From assembly GCF_029211125.1 (NCBI RefSeq), contig NZ_JARGEN010000017.1, positions 40,181 through 104,180 on the forward strand: a stretch of 64,000 nt of DNA. The letters are read 5' to 3'. The notes beneath the pieces are model-generated. The model saw nothing but the letters and a program-made list of their open reading frames with translations. It searched no databases and was not told the DNA's origin. Positions 17,401 through 28,449 of the stretch are shown here, in pieces; position 1 is the stretch's first letter, and each line of letters starts with the position of its first letter. The translations under genes were made by a program, and so were the position numbers. This DNA is from Curvibacter soli (lineage in GTDB: Bacteria > Pseudomonadota > Gammaproteobacteria > Burkholderiales > Burkholderiaceae_C).

Positions 17401-17492
17401 TATAGCTGCTTCCGCCCGTATCTCTTTGGTTTCAGGTGCATTTCATATTGAAACTGGCGTATCACCGGCGGTAGCAGCTACTTTTTCAATAG
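17401..17492. repeat. Family B repeat folded as an inverted pair between convergent genes
   Basis: TAGCTGCTTCCGCC (17403-17416) and GGCGGTAGCAGCTA (17467-17480) pair with one mismatch. The right side continues CTTTTTCAATAGC, so a transcript in either direction would form a hairpin followed by U-rich sequence. It probably serves as a shared terminator for the permease and MFS genes. Confidence 0.55.
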
Positions 17493-17496
17493 CGCC

Positions 17497-18750
17497 TCAC
17501 CCCGCCAGCGGCGTTGCCGTGCGCCGCGCCCGCCGCACGTTGAAGGCGCTGGCGATCAGCAGCCCCTGCACCAGCGCCAGCCCCAGCAGCACGCCCATGT
17601 ACTGGCCGTGGTCCATCATGCGGCCGAACACCAGCGGTGCCACGGCCTGGCCAATGTCCAGACCCGAATACACCACGCCGTAGACCCGGCCCGTGGCATT
17701 CTCGGGCGTGGAGCGCTTCACCAGCAGGTCGCGCGACGGCCCCGCGATGCCCGCGGCGAAGCCCATCACGCCGAACAGCACCGGCACCGCCCGCCCCCCG
17801 ACCGGCGCCAGCGCCAGCGCCAGCGCAAACACCGCCGCCACGCCCATGCCCATGCCCACGATGCGCTCGCAGCGCGCCGGCTCCGACGCGAGGAAGCCGC
17901 CCAGCACCATGCCCGCCGCGCTGGCCACCATGTAGATGGTCACGCAGGCGGCCACCAACTGCAGGTCCACGCCATGCAATTGCGCCGCGGCCTGCGGCGC
18001 GAAGGTCTGCACCACGCTGATGATGACGGCGTAGAAAAAGAAGAACACCAGGCACATCCACACCGCCGGGATGCGCAGGAAGGCGAAGCTGCCCTCCGCC
18101 GCCGCGTGGCCAGCGTGCGCGCGGGCCGTGGCGGCCGGTGCCGCTGGCAGCGCCAGCAGGCCGTAGTTGGCCACCAGCAGCGCCAGCACCGCAAACGCCA
18201 CCAGCGCGCCCGCCACCAGCGCCATGCGCCACGAATACGCCAGCGCCAGCGGCACCATCATGGCCGGCGCCAGCGCCCAGCCCAGGCTGCCGGCGATGCC
18301 GTGCGTGCTGTACGCGTGGCCCAGGCGCGGCGCACTCACCTTGCGGTTGAGCAGCGTGTAGTCCACCGGGTGGAACACGCCGTTGCCCACGCCCGCCACC
18401 ACCGCGCAGGCCAGCAGCATCCAGTAGTGCGTGCTGGCCGCCCAGCCCAGCGCCGCCAGCCCGAGCAGCGCGATGCCCCCGAACAGCACGGGGCGCGGGC
18501 CCAGCCGGTCCACCACGAAGCCCGAGAACGCCTGCACCGCGCACGAGACCATGAAGAACACCGTAAGTACCAGCCCCAGCTCGGCGTAGCCGACGCCGAA
18601 CTCCGTCTTGAGGAACGGGAACAGCGGCGCGAGCAGCAGTTGGCTGTAGTGGCTCACGAGGTGCGCGATGCCGACGAGGCCGATCACGCCCGCATCCTGG
18701 CGCAGCGGCACGGCGCGCTGGGCGATGGTGGAACTTGCAGTGGTAGTCAT
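17497..18750 (-). CDS. Major facilitator superfamily transporter
   Basis: This 417-residue protein has about twelve membrane helices. Family features are HLVSHYSQLLLAPLFPFLKTEFG in helix 1, DRLGPRPVLFGGIALLG as the loop 2-3 motif, and GNGVFHPVDYTLLNRKV in helix 4. The HPVDY and RLGHAYSTHGIAGSLGWAL segments resemble the fosmidomycin-resistance-like MFS group. Substrate unknown. The ATG at 18750 gives MTTTASSTIAQ; an ATG nine bases upstream is also possible. Confidence 0.85.
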   Translation of the reverse strand: MTTTASSTIAQRAVPLRQDAGVIGLVGIAHLVSHYSQLLLAPLFPFLKTEFGVGYAELGLVLTVFFMVSCAVQAFSGFVVDRLGPRPVLFGGIALLGLAALGWAASTHYWMLLACAVVAGVGNGVFHPVDYTLLNRKVSAPRLGHAYSTHGIAGSLGWALAPAMMVPLALAYSWRMALVAGALVAFAVLALLVANYGLLALPAAPAATARAHAGHAAAEGSFAFLRIPAVWMCLVFFFFYAVIISVVQTFAPQAAAQLHGVDLQLVAACVTIYMVASAAGMVLGGFLASEPARCERIVGMGMGVAAVFALALALAPVGGRAVPVLFGVMGFAAGIAGPSRDLLVKRSTPENATGRVYGVVYSGLDIGQAVAPLVFGRMMDHGQYMGVLLGLALVQGLLIASAFNVRRARRTATPLAG

Positions 18751-18806
18751 GGGTGCCATCGTAGTGGCGCGCGGCGATTGCGGGAATGCGACGGAACGCC
18801 ATTGAT

Positions 18807-18988
18807 CCTGGAAACGGCAGTTGAACCAACCGAAAAACTGAAGAAACGCAATATCCATGCGGGTTTCCAAAGAATTCAACCTGGAAACAGCAGTTGACCG
18901 CTTCGTATCCCTTGCCAGGCCGCATGCAATCGAGCGTTGCCGGCTCCGATGGGGTTCGCCTCGTGGGTGAGGGCGCCATGCACCTGCC
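18807..18988 (-). repeat. Family A elements: end fragment plus an inverted, truncated copy
   Basis: A left end CCTGGAAACGGCAGTTGA stands alone at 18807. At 18880 a second copy begins CCTGGAAACAGCAGTTGACC and runs in the opposite orientation to the other copies, through CATGCAATCGAGCGTTGCC, to CATGCACCTGCC at 18988. There its outer end is lost. The arrangement suggests nested insertion followed by deletion. No gene lies between 18751 and 19049. Confidence 0.7.
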
Positions 18989-19049
18989 AGCACCGCGCTC
19001 GGGGGGCCATGCGGCGTTGCTCCTCTTTGCGGGCGGTAGCCCGCCGCGG

Positions 19050-20117
19050 CTACGAGCGCCGCAGCCGTGCGGCGATGAAACGCGCGATCAGCGGGCCGGT
19101 GAGCATCACGAAGACCAGGCGCAGGGTCTGCATGGCGATCACGAAGGGCAGGTCCACCTGGCTCGACGCCGCGATGATCGCCACCGAATCGGCGCCGCCC
19201 GGGCTGGTGGCCAGGTAGGCGGTCAGCGGATCGATCCCGGTCCAGGCCACGAGCAGGGCCGCAAACCCGCCGCACAGCGCGATGAGGGCGAAGATCGACG
19301 CCAGCACGCGCGGCAATGCGCGGATCGCCACCGCCAGGATGGGGCGCGTGAAGCGCAGGCCGATGCTCCAGCCGACCGCCGCGTAGGCACCCGCCAGCAG
19401 CCAGGGCGGCAGCACCAGCGGCTGGCCGGCGGCGCCCTGGAACGCCACGCCCAGCAGCAGCGGCCCCAGCAGGGTGCCGGCGGGCAGGCGCAGTCGCCAC
19501 CCGGCCCAGGCGCCGCCCCAGGCGATCGCGAGGGTCGCCGCGAGCGCGGCAGGATCGACGGCGGGAAACCAGTCGATGGCCACCATGGGCGCGGCCGCCG
19601 TGCCGTGCGCCGACAGGCGCGCCACCACCGAGGCCACGACCGACACGCAGACCACGCGCAGGTACTGCATGCAGGCCACCAGCCGCACGTCGGCGCCGTA
19701 GTCCTCGGACATCAGCACCATCGCAGTGGCGGCGCCGGGCGCCGAGCCCCAGATGGCGATGGTGCCCGGCAGCACCTGCCAGCGCGCCAGCAGCCAGCCC
19801 AGCCCGTTGGCCACCGTTACCACCGCCAGCACGCCGACCACGAACACCGGCCAGTCGCGCCCGATGGTGGTGAACACGGTCGCGGGGATGCTGCGCGCGA
19901 GCAGGCAGCCGACGAGGCCCTGCGCTGCCACGAAGCAGGCATTGGGCAGCCGCAGCGACACGCCCGCCATCATCGCCAGCACGGCGGCCAGCATGGGGCC
20001 GAGCATCAGCCCGGCGGGCAGGCCCAGGTGTTCGAGCACAGCGGCCAGCGCGGCGGACAAAGCCACCAGCAGCGCCCAGTGCGTGAGGTTCTTCTTGCGG
20101 GAAAGGTCGGGATTCAT
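19050..20117 (-). CDS. AbrB-type duplicated membrane protein (PF05145 family)
   Basis: This 355-residue integral membrane protein shows the AbrB duplication: two similar halves each with LPAGLMLGPMLAAVL / LPAGTLLGPLLLGVAF. It also has GTIAIWGSAPGAATAMVLMSE and LATSPGGADSVAIIAASS, the GxxPGGxxxM/I motifs of each repeat. Proteins of this family were once named ammonia monooxygenase-related regulators, but their role is not established and transport is likely. The ATG at 20117 has only a weak ribosome site. An intrinsic terminator lies upstream, so it has its own promoter. Confidence 0.85.
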   Translation of the reverse strand: MNPDLSRKKNLTHWALLVALSAALAAVLEHLGLPAGLMLGPMLAAVLAMMAGVSLRLPNACFVAAQGLVGCLLARSIPATVFTTIGRDWPVFVVGVLAVVTVANGLGWLLARWQVLPGTIAIWGSAPGAATAMVLMSEDYGADVRLVACMQYLRVVCVSVVASVVARLSAHGTAAAPMVAIDWFPAVDPAALAATLAIAWGGAWAGWRLRLPAGTLLGPLLLGVAFQGAAGQPLVLPPWLLAGAYAAVGWSIGLRFTRPILAVAIRALPRVLASIFALIALCGGFAALLVAWTGIDPLTAYLATSPGGADSVAIIAASSQVDLPFVIAMQTLRLVFVMLTGPLIARFIAARLRRS

Positions 20118-20158
20118 GCGCGTGGCGGCAGGCGCCGCCGCCGGGCCGGGGAACAAGA

Positions 20159-20187
20159 AAGCCAGCGCGCTCGATGCGCGCTGGCTT
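20159..20187 (-). terminator. Intrinsic terminator after the clpB operon
   Basis: On the minus strand AAGCCAGCGCGC and GCGCGCTGGCTT form a long stem around a short loop, followed by TCTTGTT. It lies just after the stop of the 100-residue gene downstream of clpB. Confidence 0.8.
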
Positions 20188-20215
20188 GGTGGCCCATTGT
20201 AGGAGCAAGCCGCCG

Positions 20216-20517
20216 TCAGGGCTGGCCGGGCGGCAGTTCGCGCACCTCCACGTCCGTCGCGTTGGGCGCGGGCCGCAGCGGGCCGCCGCCGCGCCGGACC
20301 GTCCAGCGTTCGGCAACGCGCCAGCCCGCGCGCGGATCGACCCGCACCACCCACGGCGCCATGGGCCGGCCCGTGAGCCGGGCCCACAGCACGCGCAGGC
20401 CCCACACGAGCGCGACCACGCCGAGCGCCGCCAGCAGGCTCAACACGAACACGGTGGCCAGCGCCACGAACAACAGTCGCAGCGCAAAACGCGCCAAGAT
20501 GCCGGGCAGGCCCGCCA

Positions 20518-20518
<1 letters not shown>
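20216..20518 (-). CDS. Small membrane protein coupled to clpB (100 aa)
   Basis: I do not recognise the family. The N-terminal 45 residues are strongly hydrophobic (LLFVALATVFVLSLLAALGVVALVWGL), giving one or two membrane helices. A basic, tryptophan-containing tail of about 50 residues follows (APWVVRVDPRAGWRVAERW). Its ATG overlaps the clpB stop codon as TGATG, so translation is coupled to ClpB. An intrinsic terminator follows, so the two genes form a complete operon. Confidence 0.7.
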
Positions 20519-23112
<2,594 letters not shown>

Positions 23113-23142
23113 GGGGGAAATAACCTCCGTATGCCGGGGGAG

Positions 23143-23168
23143 TTGAGGATATTCCCATTCTTTTCAAG
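23143..23168 (-). promoter_or_regulatory. Candidate sigma-32 promoter of clpB
   Basis: On the minus strand CTTGAA is followed after 14 bases by CCTCAACT. The heat-shock consensus is CTTGAA, 13-17 bases, CCCCATnT, so the -35 is perfect and the -10 matches about five of seven positions. Its distance to the clpB start is about 30 bases. Confidence 0.5.
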
Positions 23169-23199
23169 TTGTATTTCGGCTTGCAACCCGCGGCTTGAC

Positions 23200-23463
23200 C
23201 CAGCGCAAGGTATGCGGAGGCTTCGGTTGCGGCTGCTACTCAACTGCACATCGGTACTGCGCAGCCGCGCCGACAGCTCCACGCCGAGGTTTTCCATGCG
23301 CCGGAAGGCCGGCGCGGGCTCCTCGCGCGCCAGCGTGGTGCCGGCGCGCACCGAGGCCACGCGCAGCCGCCCGCGGCCCACCAGGATGTTTGAGGGTGGT
23401 TTTTTCAGAGCTGCTCAACGGGATAAACTGGCCCGAATCGCCGCAAGCCGGCATTCTGTCTGC
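23200..23463. other. Gap between clpB and the ArgO-like gene; possible coding remnant
   Basis: A minus-strand frame from about 23390 to 23230 has protein-like character (RLRVASVRAGTTLAREEP, RRMENLGVELSARLRS) but no convincing start or family. It may be a fragment of a lost gene. An AT-rich patch (TTTGAGGGTGGTTTTTTCAG) near 23391 could be the promoter region for the exporter gene. Confidence 0.3.
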
Positions 23464-24099
23464 ATGCCGCTGCCGCCGTCATCCTTCCTTTCCGCCTGGA
23501 GCGCGGGCTTCGCCGTGTGCCTGTCGCTGATCGTGGCCATCGGCGCGCAGAACCTCATGGTGCTGCGCCAGGGCCTGCTGCGCCGCCACGTGGGCGCCAG
23601 CGTGGCCTTTTGCACCGTGGCCGACGTGACGCTGGCCCTCTGCGGCGTGGCGGGCGTGGCGCGCGTGCTGGAGGGGCGTGCGGATTGGGCTGCGTGGCTG
23701 TCTGCGGCGGGCGGCATGTTCCTGCTGGGCTATGGGGCGCTGGCGCTGCGGCGCGCATGGCGCGGCGGCAGCGCGGCCATGGCCGATGGCGCGGGGACGG
23801 CCCGCCTGCGCACGGTGCTGGCGCAACTGGCGGCGTTCACGCTGCTCAATCCGCACGTGTACTTCGATACGCTGGTCATCATCGGCCCGCTCGGTGCCCG
23901 GCAGCCGGGGGTGTTGAAGGGCGTTTTCGTCGCCGGCGTGGGCAGCGCGAGCCTGCTGTGGTTTGCGGCGCTGGGCTATGGCGCACGGGTGCTGCGGCCC
24001 TGGTTCGCGCGCCCCGCCGCGTGGCGCGTGCTGGACGCGGCCACGGGCGGCATGATGCTGGGACTGGCCGCGTGGCTCATGGCTGGCGCGCGGCTGTGA
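23464..24099 (+). CDS. LysE/ArgO-family amino acid exporter
   Basis: This 211-residue protein has about six membrane helices. Typical family segments are SLIVAIGAQNLMVLRQGLLRRH in helix 1 and loop, FCTVADVTLALCGVAGV, and FTLLNPHVYFDTLVIIGPLG, the conserved NPHVYxD motif. ArgO and LysE proteins export arginine or lysine when intracellular levels rise. They are usually next to a LysR-type regulator, and none is seen here. Confidence 0.9.
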   Translation: MPLPPSSFLSAWSAGFAVCLSLIVAIGAQNLMVLRQGLLRRHVGASVAFCTVADVTLALCGVAGVARVLEGRADWAAWLSAAGGMFLLGYGALALRRAWRGGSAAMADGAGTARLRTVLAQLAAFTLLNPHVYFDTLVIIGPLGARQPGVLKGVFVAGVGSASLLWFAALGYGARVLRPWFARPAAWRVLDAATGGMMLGLAAWLMAGARL

Positions 24100-24271
24100 T
24101 GCAGGCCGCAAGCTGTCAGATTGCTGAATGGATGGCGCTGCCCATGCCGTCGCGCAGGGAAAACCCCAGCGGGGCGCCTGGGGGCGGTTTCTACAATCGT
24201 TTGGCGCGCGGCCCACAAGTCCGATAAGCGGTTGCGGGCCGCATTCCTATTTCAATAACGGAGTCAATCCC

Positions 24272-25357
24272 ATGGATCGTCGTTCCATCCTCAAGCACGC
24301 GGGCATCGCGGGCGTGCTGGCCGCAGGTGCTGCCCCTGCCGTGCATGCGCAAGCGGCCATCCGCTGGCGCCTTGCATCGAGCTTCCCGAAATCGCTCGAC
24401 ACCATCTACGGCGCCGCCGAGGTCTTTGCCAAGAAGGTCAGCGATGCGACCGGCGGCAAGTTCCAGATCTCGGTGCACGGGGGCGGCGAGATCATGCCGG
24501 CCTTCGGCGTGGTCGACGGCGTGCAGAGCGCCGCGGTGGAGATGGCGCACACCGCGCCGTACTACTTCTATGGCAAGGACCCGACGTTCTGCATCGGCTG
24601 CGCCATTCCGTTCGGGCTCAATGCGCGCCAGATGTCCGCCTGGATCTACGAGGGCAATGGCCTGAAGCTCATGCGCGACTTCTATGCCAAGTACAACATC
24701 ATCAATCTGCCGGGCGGCAACACGGGCGCGCAGATGGGCGGCTGGTTCCGCCGCGAAGTGAAGACTGTCGCGGACCTCAAGGGCCTGAAGTTCCGCTCCA
24801 ACCCATTCTGCGGTCGCGTGCTGGAGCCCTTCGGCGTGATTCCGCAGTCGATTCCCGGCGCGGACATCTATCCCGCGCTCGAAAAGGGCACCATCGACGC
24901 CGCCGAATGGGTGGGCCCGTACGACGACCAGAAACTCGGCTTCAACAAGGTCGCGCCGTTCTACTACTACCCCGGCTGGTGGGAAGGCGGCCCACATCTG
25001 GACTTCTACATCAACACCAAGGCCTGGGAGTCGCTGCCCGCCGAGTACAAGGCCGTGGTCGAGGCCGCGGCCTCGCACGCGCACGTCACCATGCTCGCGC
25101 GCTACGACGCGAAGAACCCCATCGCACTCAAGCAACTGGTGGGTGCGGGCACCAAGCTGCGCCCCTTTTCGCAGGAAATCATGAGCGCGGCGCTGAAGTC
25201 GGCGCAGCAGATCTACAGCGACCTCAGCAACAGCAATCCCGAATGGAAGAAGGTCTACGAAGACTATTCCAAGTTCCTGGCCGAAGAGAACGTGTGGTTC
25301 CGTTTCACCGAAGGCACGTTCGACCGCTTCATGCAGGCGCAGAAGTTCGGCGCCTGA
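24272..25357 (+). CDS. TRAP transporter substrate-binding protein, TakP-like
   Basis: This 361-residue periplasmic binding protein of the DctP superfamily has a signal peptide with a twin-arginine start (MDRRSILKHAGIAGVL) and a cleavage site near AVHAQ. The body closely follows the known 2-oxoacid-binding TakP pattern: RLASSFPKSLDTIYG, PGGNTGAQMGGWFRREV, DIYPALEKGTIDAAEWVGPYDD and YYPGWWEGGP. By that resemblance it probably binds a 2-oxo acid such as pyruvate, an inference. It is alone on the plus strand; candidate permease genes converge on it from the other side of a terminator. Confidence 0.92.
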   Translation: MDRRSILKHAGIAGVLAAGAAPAVHAQAAIRWRLASSFPKSLDTIYGAAEVFAKKVSDATGGKFQISVHGGGEIMPAFGVVDGVQSAAVEMAHTAPYYFYGKDPTFCIGCAIPFGLNARQMSAWIYEGNGLKLMRDFYAKYNIINLPGGNTGAQMGGWFRREVKTVADLKGLKFRSNPFCGRVLEPFGVIPQSIPGADIYPALEKGTIDAAEWVGPYDDQKLGFNKVAPFYYYPGWWEGGPHLDFYINTKAWESLPAEYKAVVEAAASHAHVTMLARYDAKNPIALKQLVGAGTKLRPFSQEIMSAALKSAQQIYSDLSNSNPEWKKVYEDYSKFLAEENVWFRFTEGTFDRFMQAQKFGA

Positions 25358-25391
25358 CGCACGCTGGCTTGGCGCTTCCAGCGCACAAGCA

Positions 25392-25424
25392 AAAAACGCC
25401 CGCCAGGATGGCGGGCGTTTTCGT
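25392..25424. terminator. Bidirectional terminator between the TRAP genes
   Basis: ACGCCCGCC and GGCGGGCGT form a nine-base-pair stem around AGGAT, flanked by AAAAA on the left and TTTTCG on the right. It can terminate both the plus-strand binding-protein gene and the minus-strand permease operon. Confidence 0.88.
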
Positions 25425-25441
25425 TGGCGGGCGCCGCCGTT

Positions 25442-25942
25442 TCAGCCCTGCGGCGCCTTGCCCATGCCATCCGCCACGCGTGCGGCGAAGGCCGTGAGCA
25501 GGCGTGCGTCGGCGGCGTGGAACCAGGTCAGGGAGCCGTTGCGCCGACGCACCAGCAGGCGCGGCGCCACGATGCGCTCCAGCGCCTGCCAGTGCACCAG
25601 CTTCAGGTGGGCCACGTCGTGCACCTCGGCGCTCTTGGGGCCCCAGAGCCACGACTGGCTGATCCGGACGCCGTCGAACCGGGTCTTGCCATGCACGATC
25701 CACCAGCCGGTCCATGCGATGCACAGGCCCGCCAGCGCGAAGAGCGCCAGGCTGCCGGCTGACCATGCGGCACCGCGCAGCGCGGGCAGGCTCCAGAGCG
25801 CGAATGCCGCAAGGCCCGCCACCACCAGAATGGCCAGTACGCGCACGGGTGCGGGGAAGGCGGCGCTTTCCATGGCGGCATGGCCTGCGCAGGCTGCTGG
25901 CACGCCAGGCGCTTCGCGGGGCGGTGCTGCCGCGGCGTTCAT
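25442..25942 (-). CDS. Membrane protein coupled to the TRAP permease (166 aa)
   Basis: I do not recognise a named family. Two membrane helices are clear (VRVLAILVVAGLAAFALWSL and LALFALAGLCIAWTGWWIVH). A C-terminal soluble part of about 70 residues follows, of beta type (GKTRFDGVRISQSWLWGPKS, RIVAPRLLVRRRNGSLTWF), resembling the membrane-anchored PH-like domains of small bacterial proteins. Its ATG overlaps the stop of the dctM-like gene as ATGA, so it is translationally coupled and may be an accessory subunit. TRAP operons do not normally contain such a gene. Confidence 0.72.
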   Translation of the reverse strand: MNAAAAPPREAPGVPAACAGHAAMESAAFPAPVRVLAILVVAGLAAFALWSLPALRGAAWSAGSLALFALAGLCIAWTGWWIVHGKTRFDGVRISQSWLWGPKSAEVHDVAHLKLVHWQALERIVAPRLLVRRRNGSLTWFHAADARLLTAFAARVADGMGKAPQG

Positions 25943-27429
25943 GGCTTGGCCCCGTCCTGGGCGGGCGGCGTGCCGAACGGGTTTTCCATGTCGATCTGGG
26001 GCGCGGCGTCCGTGTCGCTTGGCATTTCCAGGTGCACCTTGTCGATGTCGATCTCGACCTTCTTGTCAAGGAACACCGTGACGGTCTGCGGGAAGAAGAT
26101 CACGATGCCCACGAGCAGCAACTGCATCAGCACCCACGGCAGCGCGCCCAGGTAGATGTCGCGCGACTCCACCTTGCGCGGCAGCGTGCCGTTCTTGAAC
26201 AGCGTGTCGGCGATGCCGCGCAGGTAGAACAGCGCGAAGCCGAACGGCGGGTGCATGAAGCTGGTTTGCATGTTCACGCACAGCAGCACGCCGAACCACA
26301 CCATGTCGATGCCCAGCTTGGCGGCCACGGGGCCGAGCAGCGGCAGGATGATGAAGGCGATCTCGAAGAAGTCGAGGAAGAACGCGAGGAAGAACACGAA
26401 CACGTTCACCGCGATCAGGAAGCCGATCTGCCCGCCCGGCAGGCTGGAGAGCGTGTGCTCGATCCACTTGGCGCCATCCACGCCCTGGAACACCAGCGAG
26501 AACATGCGCGAGCCGATCAGGATGAACACCACCATCGCGGTCAGCCGCATGGTGCCGTCCATGGCCTCTTTGAGCAGCGCCCAGTTCAGGCGGCGGTGGA
26601 TGGCCGCCAGCACCAGTGAGCCCACGGCACCCATGGCGCCGGCCTCGGTCGGCGTGGCGATGGCGTGGTCCATGAACGGCAATCCGCCCATGGAGCCCAG
26701 CACCGCGAAGATCAGGATGGCCGAGGGGATGATGCCGCGCAGGCACTTGCCCCACAGCGCCCAGCCGTGCAGCGTGCGCGCGTTGACCGGCAGGCCGGGC
26801 ACATGGCCGGGCTTGATGCGGCTCAGCAGGAAGGTGTAGGCCGCGAAGACCAGCACCTGCAGGATGGACGGCCCCCAGGCGCCCTTGTACATCTGGCCCA
26901 CGTCGGTGCCGAGTTGGTCGGCCATGACGATCAGCACCAGCGACGGCGGCACCAGTTGCGTGATGGTGCCCGAGGCCGCCAGCACGCCGGTGGAGTAGCG
27001 CATGTCGTAGCCGTAGCGCATCATGACCGGCAGCGAGATCATCGCCATGGCGATCACCTGGCCCGCCACCGTGCCCGTGATCGCGCCGAGGATGAAGCCG
27101 ACGATGATGACCGAGTAGCCCAGGCCGCCGCGCACCGGGCCGAAGAGCTGGCCCATGGAGTCGAGCATGTCCTCGGCCAGCCCGCACTTCTCGAGCACGG
27201 CGCCCATCAGCGTGAAGAAGGGGATGGCCAGCAGTGTCTCGTTGGAGAGGATGCCGAAGACGTTGAGCGGCAGGTTGGACATGAAGCCCGCGGGGAACCA
27301 GCCCATCTCGATGGCGAAGAAGCCGCAGAACAGGCCCAGTGCCGAAAGCGAGAATGCGACCGGAAACCCGATCAGCATGATGACCACCAGCCCCGCGAAC
27401 ATGAGGGGGGCGAAATTTTCCATGTGCAT
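25939..27429 (-). CDS. TRAP transporter large permease (DctM type)
   Basis: This 496-residue, roughly twelve-helix protein carries family segments GFPVAFSLSALGLFCGF, GLGYSVIIVGFILGAITGTVAGQ, TPTEAGAMGAVGSLVLAA and MQTSFMHPPFGFALFYLRG. It is the ion-coupled channel half of a TRAP system and is driven by a Na+ gradient. The C-terminal tail after the last helix is about 45 residues, acidic and proline-containing (VEIDIDKVHLEMPSDTD), longer than usual. The start could be the Met at 27429 or 27423. It follows the dctQ-like gene by 54 bases. Confidence 0.94.
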   Translation of the reverse strand: MHMENFAPLMFAGLVVIMLIGFPVAFSLSALGLFCGFFAIEMGWFPAGFMSNLPLNVFGILSNETLLAIPFFTLMGAVLEKCGLAEDMLDSMGQLFGPVRGGLGYSVIIVGFILGAITGTVAGQVIAMAMISLPVMMRYGYDMRYSTGVLAASGTITQLVPPSLVLIVMADQLGTDVGQMYKGAWGPSILQVLVFAAYTFLLSRIKPGHVPGLPVNARTLHGWALWGKCLRGIIPSAILIFAVLGSMGGLPFMDHAIATPTEAGAMGAVGSLVLAAIHRRLNWALLKEAMDGTMRLTAMVVFILIGSRMFSLVFQGVDGAKWIEHTLSSLPGGQIGFLIAVNVFVFFLAFFLDFFEIAFIILPLLGPVAAKLGIDMVWFGVLLCVNMQTSFMHPPFGFALFYLRGIADTLFKNGTLPRKVESRDIYLGALPWVLMQLLLVGIVIFFPQTVTVFLDKKVEIDIDKVHLEMPSDTDAAPQIDMENPFGTPPAQDGAKP

Positions 27430-27483
27430 AGTTGTCCAGTGCCTGCGAAGGATGCGGGAAGCGCGCGTGCCGGGCGGCAGGGT

Positions 27484-28023
27484 TTACTGCAGCGGTTTCT
27501 CGTAATGGGTGTTCATGGCGAACTCCCCGCGCAGGAAGGCGACGCGCTTGACGATCTCGGCCAGCCCCTGCAGCACCATGGCGCCGAAGCCCACGGGCAT
27601 CAGCAGCGCTGCGGGCCAGCGGATCAGGCCGCCGATATTGCCCGACATCTCGCCGCTCTCCAGCATCTTCCAGAAGAAGGGCCAGGTGAGCCAGGTCATG
27701 AGGCCCATCACCGGCAGCAGGAAGAACAGCAGCCCGAAGATGTCCACGTAGACCTGCCCCCGGCTGGAGAGCTTGCCGTACAGGATGTCCACGCGCACGT
27801 GCTCGTTGAACTTCAGCACCAGCGGCGCGCCGAGCATGACGGTGGCGGCGAACAGGTACCACTGGATTTCGAGCCAGGCGTTGGAGCTGACATCCAGCCC
27901 GTAGCGCACGAACGCATTGCCCGCCGAAATGATCGAGGCCAGCAGCACCGCCCAGCCGGCGATCTTGCTGAGCCTGCCCGAAAGCCAATCCACGCCGAGG
28001 GCGAGTTTGAGGAGTCCTGACAC
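27484..28023 (-). CDS. TRAP transporter small permease (DctQ type)
   Basis: This 179-residue protein has four membrane helices. DctQ features include AFVRYGLDVSSNAWLEIQWYLFAATVMLGAPLVL, with the conserved W-E-Q-W region, and NEHVRVDILY (E-H-V-R-V-D). It binds and stabilises the DctM subunit. A GTG start at 28023 was chosen because AGGAGA lies six bases upstream; the ATG at 28092 would add an unlikely leader. It is first in the order Q, M, accessory gene. Confidence 0.9.
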   Translation of the reverse strand: MSGLLKLALGVDWLSGRLSKIAGWAVLLASIISAGNAFVRYGLDVSSNAWLEIQWYLFAATVMLGAPLVLKFNEHVRVDILYGKLSSRGQVYVDIFGLLFFLLPVMGLMTWLTWPFFWKMLESGEMSGNIGGLIRWPAALLMPVGFGAMVLQGLAEIVKRVAFLRGEFAMNTHYEKPLQ

Positions 28024-28194
28024 CGTGTGTCTCCTGTCGTTATGGTCGTCGGCGCGCGGCGGCCCGCATGCAGTGCGCACCAGGCCGGCCATTGTTACGC
28101 GGAGGCAGATCGTACCCCCTGCCCACTGAAGAAAGCCTGACGCGGCGTGCGGGGGTTTTCCCTAGACGGGAGCGCCGGGGCGCTGCGGACCCGG

Positions 28195-28437
28195 TTGCGG
28201 CCCTCTCACCCCTGGGCCCGGTACATGGCCCGGTCGGCGGCGTTGATCGGGTGCTGGTGGGGCGGGGTGGCCGTCGTACAGCGCCAGGCCGATGCTGGCC
28301 GTGGCGTGCAGCATGCGGCCCTGGCCGATGGCGAACGCATGGGCCTCTCCAGCTTGGCGCGGCTGCGCCACCAGCGCGGCCACGTCCTGCGCCGGCGCGT
28401 GGAGCAGCGCGCGCCGCCACCATAATGCCAACCGTTT
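28195..28437 (-). pseudogene. Remnant of a GGDEF (diguanylate cyclase) domain
   Basis: On the minus strand one frame reads QDVAALVAQPRQAGEAHAFA and HATASIGLALYDGHP, the helix and beta strand near the end of GGDEF domains. A second frame continues with INAADRAMYRAQG, the usual final helix. The two parts are in different frames, and the catalytic GGDEF motif and everything before it are absent. It is the frameshifted 3' tail of a lost c-di-GMP synthase gene. The rest of the 28024-28449 gap shows nothing else. Confidence 0.75.
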
Positions 28438-28449
28438 CAAGGAGCGTCT

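Noticed and set aside
25442..25942. Third TRAP permease subunit (fused QM split)
   Set aside because: Separate complete Q and M genes are present, and the protein lacks TRAP permease motifs.
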